Positions 49,628-60,440 of a DNA stretch of 64,000 nucleotides are shown here, in pieces. Source of the DNA: Plantago ovata (taxonomy: Eukaryota; Streptophyta; Magnoliopsida; Lamiales; Plantaginaceae); the NCBI GenBank assembly GCA_028274465.1, contig CM051455.1:135504096-135568095 (forward strand), written 5' to 3'. The notes beneath the pieces were generated by a model. It was given only the letters and a program-made list of their open reading frames with translations, made no database searches and had not been told where the DNA came from. The translations under genes and the position numbers were made by a program. Each line of letters starts with the position of its first letter. Position 1 is the first letter of the stretch.

Positions 49628-50568
49628 GGGAAAATGACATTTTTGGTCCCAAAGTTTGAGGGGTATGGCATATGCAGTCCCATGTTTGCTCATGTCGGCA
49701 AATTTAGTCCCAAAGTTTCAAATGTTTGGCAAATTTGGTCGTTTTTCACAATTTTGCACTTTGACTGCTGATGTGGCGATCGAGTCAACCGGTCAACTCA
49801 GCCAAATCATCTGATGACGTCATTACGATGTCATCATTATTACTTTTTTTTAATTTTTTTTAATTAATTAATTAAAAAAACACACCACGAAAATTGAAAA
49901 TAAAATGAAGAAAAATGCGTGAAGAAAAAATAAAAAGGACCTAGTTAATAATCCATTTGCCTCTCTAAACTTCAGCTTAATAATCGTAATATAAGATTTA
50001 ATCATGTCATTAGTCAGTTCTCTAAAGTAGAATGTTTCTATTTTGGTTCTGCCGTGAGTAATTGTGGTAATTAGTAGTAATTAATATTTTCATTAAGGGA
50101 TTAATTAGTCAGTTCCTAGATATAAATTATTTTCAAAGATTTTCCGTAATGATTTACTGATTTTTTTATAATTATATAGTTAACGTACCCTAATATTGTT
50201 ACAACAAAAAATGCAGGTCCCAACAAATTTCGATTTTTGGATTTTTCTAAAAATTAAAAAAATCAGAAATTATGACATAATAATGACATCATCAACTATT
50301 TTTTTCTGGATTTTTTTGTCTTTTTATTAATTAAAAAAATTAAAAAAAAAATAAATTAATAATTATGACGTCATAATGACATCATCAGATGTGGCTGAAT
50401 TGACCGGTTGACTCGATCACCACATCAGCAGTCAAAGTTCAAAATTGTGAAAAAGGACCAAATTTGCTAAACATTTGACACTTTGGGACTAAATTTGCCG
50501 GAATGAGCAAACATGGGACTGCATATGCCATACCCCTCAAACTTTAGGACCAAAAATGCCATTTTCCC
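49628..50568. mobile_element. MULE-type MITE with about 240-bp TIRs and 10-bp TSD
   Basis: The left terminus GGGAAAATGACATTTTTGGT and the reverse complement of the right terminus are inverted copies extending about 240 bp (both contain the CATATGCAGTCCCATGTTTG word in opposite orientations). The flank ATCTTCTCCT is duplicated at 49618-49627 and 50569-50578. Long TIRs with a 9-11-bp target duplication indicate the Mutator superfamily. The AT-rich core has no transposase. Confidence 0.9.
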
Positions 50569-51071
50569 ATCTTCTCCTTTGCAATTCTTTCTTGCATGCA
50601 CTAGCATTCATATAGAGAGTTTGAGCTAGAGTTATAACCATGCACGAAAGGTTCGATAGGCGTTCGAAGTGTAAGTTTCCGTTCGAACGGGCCGGTGTGT
50701 GGACGTTGTACATTGAAACTCGTTAACTACCACTATTAAGAAGGATAGAGATACTACTACTACAGCATGCATGGTCAAATTCCAAGAATACCCTTTTAAG
50801 TCAAAGTTTAAATGCAAAATGTCATTAAAGAAAAGTGTGTGTGAATATTTGTTTACACAATAAAGTGCACAACCACTAACAAAGCCCTACCAAACTCGAA
50901 TGCAGACCTATATTACATGGCACGTACGAAAACACGATACCGCCTCCGCAGGGCTCCCACTTAACCTAACCCCAACTAGTGAATTTACAAGAATACCCCC
51001 CCGGTCCAATATTTGGCAAAGCTGGTTCTCTTATATATAAATGAAGTCAAAAGCAGCTTAAAATTTACTTC

Positions 51072-52190
51072 ATGGCGGATACACTACTACACACGACGAC
51101 ACCCAAAAGGCGCTTGTGCAGGCTGCCAGCCTTCAACCACGGAAGCTCCGCCGTCCAGTCACCGTCCACCTGGTCCTATCTCTCCCTTAGCATCGTTTAC
51201 GCTCTCCAATCACCAACTGGGCAGGATCGCTCATGGATCATAAAGCTGGAGCAATACTACGACAATGGTGCTTATCGTCCACCCGTTAACCTCATGTCCT
51301 ATCGACGAGTACTCGCCGCCTCAAACTTTCCCAACAGTTTCAAATTAAGTAATTCTTCTTCTAGGGTTAAGGTACTGGGGGAACACAGTACTTTTGCCCT
51401 CCGTGTGATGACTGGGCTAATGTGACTCCGTACATGAGGAATAAATTACGGTGTTGAAGGGTAAGGATGATGGATCTTATACGGTTTTGTCAATCTACTC
51501 TCATAAACTGGTGATCTATAAGTCTGGTACTGGTGGTGATGATGATAAATGGACAGTAACCGATGTGAGGTGTGTTGATGTTGTTAATAGTCGAGGTCGA
51601 ATTTATGCTGTTGATTACGATGGGAAAAGGGTTTTAGTAGATCCTTCAAATGTAAAGGTGGTTGTTGCGAATTCGATCAGTTGTTGGAGTAATGATAAGT
51701 TTCTAGTTGATGATTCTGATGATGGAGTGTTGTACTTAGTTGATAAGAGCATGCATTACCTAAGTGAAGACGAGGAGGAGGAGGACGACGACGGCGAGGA
51801 GTCTGATTTGATGTCTTTTATTGTTGATGATTTGGGGTATAAGCATTCTAAGCTTTCGAGGTCTCTCAAGAAATTTACGGTGTTTAAATTCAATGAGAAG
51901 GATAAGGAATGGCTTAAGGTGATGATTTAGGGGACACGCTGTTGTTTTTGGGATATGATAATTGTAAGTTTGCAGCGTCTGCTAAGTATATTTTTGGGGA
52001 TGATCATGCTCGTATGGGCAATCGTATATTTATTGTTGATCGTATGGCGGATAATTGGAATGATTGCTAGCTATATTGGGATGTTTCATTTGAAGGATGG
52101 GATTATTGGGTATTCCACGATGTTTTGGCGGTCTCCCGATTGGGTTGACTCAGCTGCATCTATTGAAGTAAGTTTCTCTTTTTAAGGCTA
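51072..52190 (+). pseudogene. DUF295-type (F-box/KIB-like) gene, frameshifted
   Basis: Three consecutive frames carry parts of one DUF295 protein: MADTLLHTTTP...SWIIKLEQYYDNGAY...SYRRVLAASNFP (51072-51350); LKGKDDGSYTVLSIYSHKL...WTVTDVRCVDVVNSRGRIYAVD (51454-51927); and DTLLFLGYDNCKFAASAKYIFG (from about 51930), the typical DUF295 C-terminal box. Frames shift near 51360-51450 and at 51927, and a stop follows near 52070. An acidic EDEEEEDDDGEE stretch is present. No F-box is evident in the N-terminal part. Several DUF295 genes are intronless, as here. Confidence 0.75.
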
Positions 52191-52231
52191 TGAACCCGTG
52201 TATATATATATATATATATGAGATTATACTT

Positions 52232-52358
52232 TTTTAATGATCGAACCATTACAAAGCTAATAATAAATTATAAATAATCTCGCACTTGACGAGAATTGAA
52301 CCTATGACCTCTAATGTCATGACACCTCAGTCTAACCAATTGAGCTAGACATCATTGG
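52232..52358 (-). mobile_element. SINE with 17-bp target-site duplication
   Basis: A 127-bp insert between two copies of TATATGAGATTATACTT (52215-52231 and 52359-52375). On the minus strand it begins with a tRNA-like head containing an A box (TAGCTCAATTGGTTAGA) and a B box (GGTTCAATTCT), followed by an unrelated AT-rich body and a short A-rich 3' end. It is immediately preceded on the plus strand by a (TA)n tract. Confidence 0.9.
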
Positions 52359-52375
52359 TATATGAGATTATACTT

Positions 52376-53087
52376 GGAGTCATAGCGTCTTGCATTGCGC
52401 CGCAGTTTTGTTTGTTCTCTCACTGTAGCTCGATCATTATTAGGCTAGTGTTCCAATTTTTGCATATTTGCTTTCTCTAGCTAAATAAATAAAGCTTCCA
52501 TTGAATATGGCTTCCATTGAATATGGCTGAGATGTGGGAAAGATTGTGTATCTTAAATTGTTTTTGCATATTTGCATTTGCATTTGCATATTTGCTTTAT
52601 CCCACAAATAGAATCCTGTCTTGTAAGTACAGTCTATTCCGGTTAAAAAAAAAAAAAGAAAAAAAAAAAACCAATGTGGACTGTTGATCAGTGATGAAGA
52701 TGAATTAAATCTTTCTTTCTAGCTTCCATACCTTTCACTATGCATTCCATTTGCACTATTCTGATTTCACACACATTGTTGTATATTGAAGTCAGGTATT
52801 TGCTAGGTTAGTTGTGTTTTAGGTTTTATACAAGAGGCATAACTTATTTTAGTTGGGCCGTTAGTAAATAGACTAGGCCGACTCAGAAAATGGGGAGGAG
52901 AGTGATTTTGAGTAGCAATGGGAGATGATCCGTAGTTTTACTTGGAAGCAGCGCTGGTGATGATTACGTTTATAGTTTATAATACGTTATTCACTTGCTA
53001 GCTTTGTTACTTCATTAAGATGATAATATTGCATTTTTAGATTGAAGAATCGATATTGTTATTATCTTAAATACCACAATATTGCAG
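52376..53087. other. Spacer, no gene recognised
   Basis: Contains short duplicated words (CTTCCATTGAATATGGC twice near 52495; TTTGCAT repeated near 52565) and A-rich tracts at 52646-52670. A 5' exon of the topoisomerase-like sequence could lie here but was not found. Confidence 0.4.
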
Positions 53088-54090
53088 CCTGGTACTTACC
53101 TTAAGGCTTGAGTGATACGCTAATCAAGTACTGTGACTTTGTCCACAAGGAACTGATCCTGCCTGACGATGAAAGAGACATTCTACCTATGGTTGATGGA
53201 TTGACACCTGATGAAAGAAAGATCCTTTTCTTTTTTCTTAAGAGGAACCTTTTTGAGCAAGAGGCAGTTGCTCAATTATTGATTATGTATCTAAGCACTC
53301 AGATTACTATCGCTGCAGTCAGGATTACTATCGCAATCAGCACAAACTTACAGGTACAATCATTGGCATGGCTCAGAAGTATGTTAACAACATAAATTTT
53401 CTGGAAGTTCATCATCAGGGTCATTCTTGTCCACGATACCTGGTGAGACAGCAGATGTATTCATTATTATGGCCATTGGTTTAACAAATTAGGATTGAAT
53501 TAATTTACTTACATCCATCTTTGTTACTAGGGCGGAATAAGTCGTGAAGCAGCTGGATATATACATTTTTACACGGTTGTCTCCTATAACTAGATTCTTG
53601 TTCCCAAAGGATGATGACTGTTTACTGGAGAATGATGATGGGAAAGTTATCCGACCAGCCTCTCGGTAAGGCTTTCTAATGATTTTCTTTTTTACTTCCC
53701 CCAAGGGTTTGTAGTATGACTTTGATATGGATGATGTCTTTTCCTATAATAGGTTTTTACCAATCATACCTACCGTTCTTGTAAATGGAACTAAAGGAAT
53801 AGGAACACGCAGTTCCTTTGTTACTAACCATAATCCAAGAGACATTATTATGAATGTGAGGCGATGGCTAGAGCAGGAGGATTTGGAGCCTATGCATCCG
53901 TGGTACAAAGCATTTTTAGAATTTGGTGGAAAAATTGATACAACAGATGAAGTTGGGACCTATACTGCCACCGGAGTAATAAAGCATCTAAGTCAGGAAA
54001 GTGTAGAGATAACTGAGCTTCCAATTGGGACCGCGGTTGAAGATTACATACATTTTCTTCGCTTAGTCAAGAAAGATCAATTCATCAAGG
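53088..54090 (+). pseudogene. TOP2: DNA topoisomerase II fragment with introns
   Basis: Exon-like blocks match the breakage-rejoining core of eukaryotic type II topoisomerase: DTLIKYCDFVHKEL...MVDGLTPDERKILF (about 53108-53270); GTIIGMAQKYVNN (53354-53390); GHSCPRYL, which retains the catalytic-tyrosine position (about 53420-53443); SPITRFLFPKDDD (about 53580-53612); and FLPIIPTVLVNGTKGIGT...NHNPRDI (53755-53850) through to about 54090. Stops and frameshifts occur near 53107, in the SEHSAYHHG-type region (about 53280-53345) and near 53570. Introns are retained, so it arose by segmental duplication, not reverse transcription. The ATPase and C-terminal parts are absent. Confidence 0.87.
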
Positions 54091-54354
54091 TATACTTGAC
54101 TTGCATCATTTACTTATGACAATAAGAGCCGGGTTATGAGTCCGATCTCTTACACTTGTTTTTTTTTTTTACAGCGTTACATTAATTGCAGTGGTGGAAA
54201 CATTGTTAACTTTGTGTCTACTTGACAAAAGAAAATCTCAAAGCATCCGTAAACGAGGGTCTTGAGAAGAAATTTAATTTAGTTACTACAATAAGAACAA
54301 GCAACATGCGTCTGTTAAATAATACAAAATACATGTTACATCATCAAGAGGAAC

Positions 54355-54660
54355 AACTGCACATTAGACAGCCGCCGCTCCATAACACCACCAACATCAA
54401 AACCACAACCAACAACTCCCTGTTGATTATCACCTGCAACAAGCAAGCATACTATGAGGCATGAGCCGAATTCCAAATAAACTTCAGCAACATTACAGAT
54501 AAATCAAAATACATGTATAAAAAAATGTCATAAATGTATTATTTGTGGAAGCCTGAAAACCTAGTGAATGCACCAACCTGATTGTGCAGCTATGAAGTCC
54601 TCAACATGCACAATTCTTCTGGTGGAACGTGACTTCCTCTTCACATTATTATCTATGCAA
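54355..54660 (-). other. Two possible orphan exons
   Basis: The minus strand has an open block NVKRKSRSTRRIVHVEDFIA (about 54590-54655) ending at CAG|GTTGGT, and a second block after a TTGCAG acceptor (GDNQQGVVGCGFDVGG, about 54370-54440). Splice phase is compatible. I recognise no family, and this may be chance. Confidence 0.25.
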
Positions 54661-55039
54661 GCAAATAACAATCACATTATCATCTATGCATGCAAATAAC
54701 AATTACATTTTTAAAAGAGATAAACTACGCATCACTCTCGAAGGCTCGGAGAATACAACAAGAATCAAAAATACAATGCATATATATGAAATCTACCATA
54801 AAAGTTTAAAATTTTTTTGATATAAACTACCATAATAATTTGATATAAACTACCATAAAAGTTTTTAAAAAAATTACTACATCTGATAATAAAAATGAGT
54901 GTAGCTTTACTTTAAAATGAAGTGTTTACAATAGTTTGGAAAACTGAAATACGCTAAAGATAAATTTTATGCCAAAAGAATAAAGTTAAGTTAGGGAGAA
55001 AAAATACAAATTAATATGAAAAATAATTTTAAACTAAAT

Positions 55040-55312
55040 TGAAAGAAACAATTACTATGTACTATCAAGTGAGAAAAGGAAAAAAAGAAGTGAACTAAAA
55101 TTATATTGAATGAGTCGAACCCATGACCTATTTGCAAAACATAACCAACAATCTCTGAGTTTCTGCCACTACAACACAACAAATTGATATACTTGCAAGC
55201 CAAAAACATTTACTATTAATATTTTATTGCATTATTATTTGTTAAAGGGTATTCTAGGTATTTCACATTCAAAATCAAGGGGAGGCCCTTGGCTTAAGGT
55301 GGATCCGCCACT
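55040..55312 (-). mobile_element. hAT (Tip100-like) terminus with tRNA-like module
   Basis: The minus strand at 55312 begins CAGTGGCGGATCCACC, a clear Tip100-type terminus. About 125 bp inside lies a tRNA-like stretch (about 55110-55185) with GTAGTGGCAGAAACTC and a B-box GGTTCGACTC. That module resembles the one in the hAT element at 14639, at a similar distance from the end. The other terminus was not found, so the element is truncated or its left end is decayed. Confidence 0.6.
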
Positions 55313-55319
55313 GATGACA

Positions 55320-56105
55320 TGGTTACTAATCAAGATGATATTGTCAATATTTTTAACATTACCACTAGCCGTACTCATGAACTGAATCCATATGTATAGG
55401 ATTTGATAACATATTCGCTTGAACACCGGCCGTTCGAGTCATTATAAAGGGAAAACTGATGTGAATGAAAGTTAGACCGGCCAGACTAACCGGCAATTCT
55501 CCCTATATTTCGAGTCAATTTTGTGAGCTTTGAACGTGATTGGATTTAAGCACAATGTCAGATTCAATTCCAATATGCATCAAGTTAGTTTCCATCTCCA
55601 ACTGTCCATGCGTCTAGAAATGATTTTGGTTTAGCTAGCTTAGTGTACTGGCTGACATTTATATTTGTTGCCTTACCCAATTAATAATGCATGCTATCAG
55701 GGGCACGAAAGAACATGATGGATCACACTTGTAACCAAATTTTGTTTACCAAAAACATGATAGCTCTCAAGAAAACACGTCGGTTCATCATGCAATAGCA
55801 AGTTCAAATAAATGTTCTTTAGACTATCAATAAAATAGCATGTGTTTGTAGTAAAAATAGCATTTTGGTGGATAAAAATTTGGGTCTTTTGCTCCATAAT
55901 CTATTTGGGATTGAATGAATTGTGTTTGGACTTTGGTGGAGATGAAACTGGATCATGATTTCAAAACGCACATAAATTACAAAAGGGAATTAACCAGCGG
56001 TCATAACAAGTTGTCATTAGTCCTATAAACAGATTACACATATATTTCGAAACGCTGGTTCTCTTGTAAAAATGAAGTCAAAAGCAACAAAAGCAGTTGA
56101 AACTT
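55320..56105. repeat. LPA2 upstream region, copy 2 of the 48340 repeat
   Basis: Collinear with 48340-48905 plus 51024-51070, with indels. It ends about 140 bp before the LPA2 start codon, so the LPA2 promoter lies within or directly beside duplicated DNA. The shared word CTGGTTCTCTT and AATGAAGTCAAAAGCA stand next to both downstream genes. Confidence 0.8.
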
Positions 56106-56246
56106 TACGTGCTCAAATTAGAGTAGATATTGAAGTCTGGGGACGTTAGCGCAATTTCACAAAATAAAAAAAAAAAAGAAAAAGAAAAACAGTGTATTTT
56201 GTGGATAAAGAAAGTAATAGGGAAAAAATCTAAAACCAGACTGAAA

Positions 56247-57504
56247 ATGGCGCTAATACTCCACCACCACCATTCATCATCATTATCATCATCATCTTTC
56301 TTCATCTGCAACAATAAACCCTTTCAAACCCACCTCAAGTCCACCAACCTCTCCGTCAAATCTCAGCAACAAGACCAAGAAAGCCCATCTTCCAACAAAC
56401 CCACCGGATTCGGCTCTTCCGCTACTACTAGTACTACCAAGAAGAAACCGACCAAGGGGAAGAGAGAAAGGGCTTCCATCATTCGCCGTGAGCCGTTCGA
56501 GAAACCCAATTTCGAACCCACGCCTGAGCAAGCTGCTCGAGCTGAGGAGCTCAGGCAGACTGAGAGTGCTTTTCAGCTTGTTTGGTTAGGCCTTGGAGGT
56601 GTCATTCTTTTTCAGGGCATCGCTCTTGCTGCTTCTGGTACTTTCTCTATTTTTTTTATAAATTATAATTAAATTGAGGTCAAATCGTACGTAAAAAAGT
56701 CAACGAAACCAATTGGGTTGTTTAAAGTCTACCGAGTAAGTATAATATAGAATTGATTGAGACGTACGTGTAGAAATGGTTGATACGGGGGATTATGGTT
56801 TCTTTTTGTGGAAGTCTGTCTGCTCATGGTATATACTCATAATATATGCAGTGAGTGTTGTGGAGAATGAGAAAGAATGATTTTCGGGATGCTATGTGAA
56901 TTAGGATAATTGGAGTGCCAGTCTTGAAATAAGATGGCTGGTTGTTTACGTAGGCTGCTTTCGTTATGGATTAACTTTCAATGTACAACTCCATTAGCCA
57001 TCCTGGATTGTCTCGATGGCTGATCGGTTCTTGGTTTACATTTCATTTTCGAGATAACATGTCAAAAATAAGAACCGTTTTTGTCATAGATTAACTTTCA
57101 AGCAAGTTGACTCAATCAGATAGCTAGGTTGCATATTTTTCCTGTTTAACCATCACATTTAGCTTGCACCTATAAACATGTATAGTATATTTACTCTTGC
57201 TTTGCCATTTTAAGTACACTTGTACCGAAATGACACGAGTTCCTTCTATGTCATAGTGTATAGCAAAGGAACAATGCCCGTTATTAGTCCATCTTTCTCA
57301 TAGTTTATTGCTTGCTTTCTGAGTAATTTTTTGTGTGATCTTCTTCTTGCAGGTTTTCTACCAGAAGCCTGGGACAGCTTGTTTGTCAAGTATCTGTACC
57401 CACTTTTTACTCCAACCGTCTTCTTGTTTGTCGCTGGAACAGTCGCGTATGGAGTTCTCAAGTACTTGCAGAATGAAGAAATGAATAATAATAAGCCCAA
57501 TTAA
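56247..57504 (+). CDS. LPA2: LPA2, thylakoid photosystem II assembly factor
   Basis: Two exons (56247-56637 and 57353-57504) give 180 residues, close to the Arabidopsis protein. The first 40-50 residues are Ser/Thr/His-rich, fitting a chloroplast transit peptide. A basic KKKPTKGKRERASIIRR stretch and the conserved FEPTPEQAARAEELRQTESA follow. Two membrane segments come next: about residues 109-130 (LVWLGLGGVILFQGIALAAS) and about 145-168 (LFTPTVFLFVAGTVAYGVL). LPA2 helps CP43 assemble into photosystem II. The ATG at 56247 is the first in frame with the transit peptide. No break. It is divergent from MIP, its Arabidopsis neighbour, and convergent with the ARF-GEF gene. Confidence 0.95.
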
Positions 57505-58861
57505 ACCAGCTGCAAACTGAACTGAATGATTTATCTCGGCCAGATGAGATTGTGTAGCTTTATGATGCATCTCATTAACCATGAAATCTATGTATCTATG
57601 TAGCCTTTTATTGAGTATTGCGTATAGGGTACATTAAGTTGAAATGTTTTGACCAATCTTATTGAGATGAAAGATGATGATGTTTATAGCCCAGCTCTCT
57701 GAAAATGTATCATTTCGTCATTCTCTGTTTCTGAAATGAAAAGTTCAAGTGCTTGTATTTCCAGTATCTGAAAGTGTTTCGTAACAAAGATGTTCGTAAT
57801 GACCTTTTTCGAACTGGTTTCGTTGAAGCGATATGTTAAACACTTGATGTGCTATGTACCTAGCAAACTGGTTCTTACTTACTTCTTAGCCATCAGCAGC
57901 AGCAGTTTCTCTCGAGCACTTTGAGTGCAAAATGCTTTTCAACTATTGTAACTTGATGAACTTGCTAGCTTAATGGGATTCCAGTGAAAACATAAACTGC
58001 TTGAAATAGGTCTTTTGCTCATACTGGTTTAGGCAATATATCAGACGGTTTGAGTGCAGGTGCTACTGCCATATGTACTACAGTACTCCCTCTGCTCTCT
58101 CAGTCCTTATGTGTCATTTGATTTATCGAGGTCGAATTTGACCGTATATTACTCTTAAATTACAATTGAAAAATATTTAATAAAATTACATTATGGAAGA
58201 CTGGAAGTACATATCATGAATTTTCGCAACATAACATTATTTAATATTTTCTTATTGTCATTTAGAATTAGCTAATGGTCAAAGTTGACATAAAAAAGTC
58301 AAACAACACATTAATGGCATGGAATCATATTCGCTCGCAGTTTTTACTATATTCCCTGCGAGAATGAATATCAATTGGTAAAATTTCTTTAGAAAATTAA
58401 TTTTACACTAACTTAGTGTAAAATTGTTTTTGTCTGGATTATATAAGCAACGAACTGGTCAGTTAAACACCGAATTAACTAGTTTTACACTTATATGAAT
58501 GAAAACCATATTTTTTTATAAGAGTTTCTCATATATCAATTAGCTAGTCTACTTATACTTTAAATCTCAGTTTTCAAATTGTGGTCCGATCTGGCGGCCG
58601 GACTAGTTGAGCCGGTACCGGAAGAGAAAACGGGTGGCAAACCCAATAAACTGCCATGGGAGGTCAGACTGGTTGACCCGTCTAACTCGGTGGTTGAACT
58701 GGTTAAAAACCGAGTCAATTAAAAAAATTGAAGATGGTGTTTGACTTTAGGCATATTGAATTATTAATGAACTTATAAGTGGCTAAAAAGATTGTTTTGG
58801 ATTATTTATTATGGTATATTAATTAATTCTGAGATGTGTAAAATATGTCATACCTATAGTG
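57505..58861. other. LPA2 3' region and spacer, with a Stowaway-like fragment at 58085-58325
   Basis: The LPA2 3' UTR probably ends within the first few hundred bases. At 58084 TACTCCCTCTGCTCTC resembles a Stowaway left terminus, and GACATAAAAAAGTCAAAC near 58287 resembles the inner right part, but no right terminus or TA duplication was found. No gene. Confidence 0.45.
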
Positions 58862-59350
58862 TTTTTTTTTTTTGAACCAATAAGTTTTTTTATTCATTCC
58901 GTAGTTCAATGAAATACATCAACTCAAATCCAAGAAAACCACAACAGCTTGCTATGAAGCTCTAAATAACAAACAGCAAAATCAAATAAATACTACTCCC
59001 GGTTTGACTCAAATTAATCATAGCTCGTTGCGAAAAAAATAATTTTAAAAATTAATTTTTTTCGTAATCAATTATGATTAATTTGAGGTCAAACCGAACA
59101 TAAAAAAGTCAACAAAACACAAAGTGGGAAACTATAAAGTTTTCGGAGAAAGTACTACAGAATCACGGCCTTGGGATATGAGGCCAACCAAAATTCTGAT
59201 TGCAGAAAATATGCATCTCGCAAAGGTTGTTTGACAGACTCGGAGCAACACATTAGCATCACCAGTTTTCTCCAAGAAGATGTGCTGATTCCTCTCTTTC
59301 CATAACATATAGACACATTCAGCAACGACAGCTTTCAGGAATCTAGCTTC
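58862..59350 (-). mobile_element. 5'-truncated LINE 3' end interrupted by a MITE
   Basis: On the minus strand a zf-RVT tail reads ERNQHIFLEKTGDANVLLRV and then FCNQNFGWPHIPRP (59170-59320). It is followed, after the MITE, by 3' UTR-like DNA and an A tail (T run at 58862-58874 on the plus strand). It is a degenerate copy. Confidence 0.65.
58996..59152. mobile_element. Stowaway-like MITE inside the LINE
   Basis: A 157-bp insert with decayed termini (CTCCCGGTTTGAC; right end reading CTTTCTCCGAAAA on the minus strand) flanked by TA on both sides. The interior contains inverted copies of TTAATCATAR...TTTTTTTCG. It divides the LINE tail from its 3' UTR. Confidence 0.65.
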
Positions 59351-59767
59351 GCCGTTTTAAGCACATTTCTACCAAAATGACACAAAAGTTACTTCTGACC
59401 TGTGTCATACACTTATATACATACTCTCCTCTCCTAATTTATATAGGTGTAAAATTTTCAAACTTTTCCATCAATTTTTGGGTGTTATATAAAACTTATC
59501 ATAATTGTTTTTATAAATAGTCTATCATACCTTTTTTTTAACTAGAGAAATTCAGTAGTAAATAGTACGAACATCACAAGATGATCCCAACTTATTGACA
59601 AGTCTGTTCGAAATTTTGTACTTATCAATAGATACATAAAAAATCAACCAATCGGGGGCACGAGTGCCATTCATGTTAATAGAACCTAGGGGACACTGGA
59701 TCATCTATATGGTGAATTTATTCGGCAATAGTCATCATACTATTATACCTACAATCAGGAATTATTC

Positions 59768-59850
59768 GAGACTATGGTGGTGATGAATATGGTGGTGGAT
59801 GTTGGTGGTGATGAATATGGTGGTGGATGTTGGTGGTGGTGACTATGGCG
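59768..59850. repeat. 28-bp minisatellite (GGTGGTGATGAATATGG...)
   Basis: Between two and three units of GGTGGTGATGAATATGGTGG plus TGGATGTT. An oligo(A) run at 60080-60096 lies further right, possibly the tail of a decayed retroposon. No gene between 59351 and 60440. Confidence 0.7.
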
Positions 59851-60440
59851 TGTGTTCCGTAACGGTTCAGGTTTTTCAAGGTTCAAGTTTGGGTTTAGTC
59901 TAAGATGTCCATTAGGGTTTGATTTATTGGTTTTGGGGTTTACTAAAAGATTGGGTTAGTTTTGATTATGAAAATCCGTGTTTGAATCACGGTTAAATTG
60001 GGTGAAGATGTGTCTTGCTTGTATTGTAATTGTTTCGAACATTAATTATGCTCTTTTAATTATGAAAATTTTTAGCCGTTTAAAAAAAAAAAAAAAAATC
60101 TTCGAGACTGAAGACGTGCAAAAACATGTTTGGTGAGAAATTAAAAAAAAAAACAATAAAAAAATAATCAAAGATCCTATATTTAAATTGAATGATTGTG
60201 TTACATTACAGAAGGATATTTAATCATCATCATCATATATTAAGTTCTCATAAAACTGCAACAAAATTCACTGGAAAAAATTACCCTCCCCATCCTCAAC
60301 TATAAGCAAAAACTATCCCAACAATTTTCATAATTAGACCAGGTCTATCCGAAACTGCTCTAGACTCAATTCCCGGTCTCAATGCATACACACACCTGTT
60401 GATGTATAAAGGCATCTACAATTACGAGTGAACAAAATGC

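Noticed and set aside
54191..54205. CAGTGGTGGAAAC as the left end of the hAT element ending at 55312
   Set aside because: Flanking bases (ATTAATTG versus ATGACATG) do not form an 8-bp target duplication.
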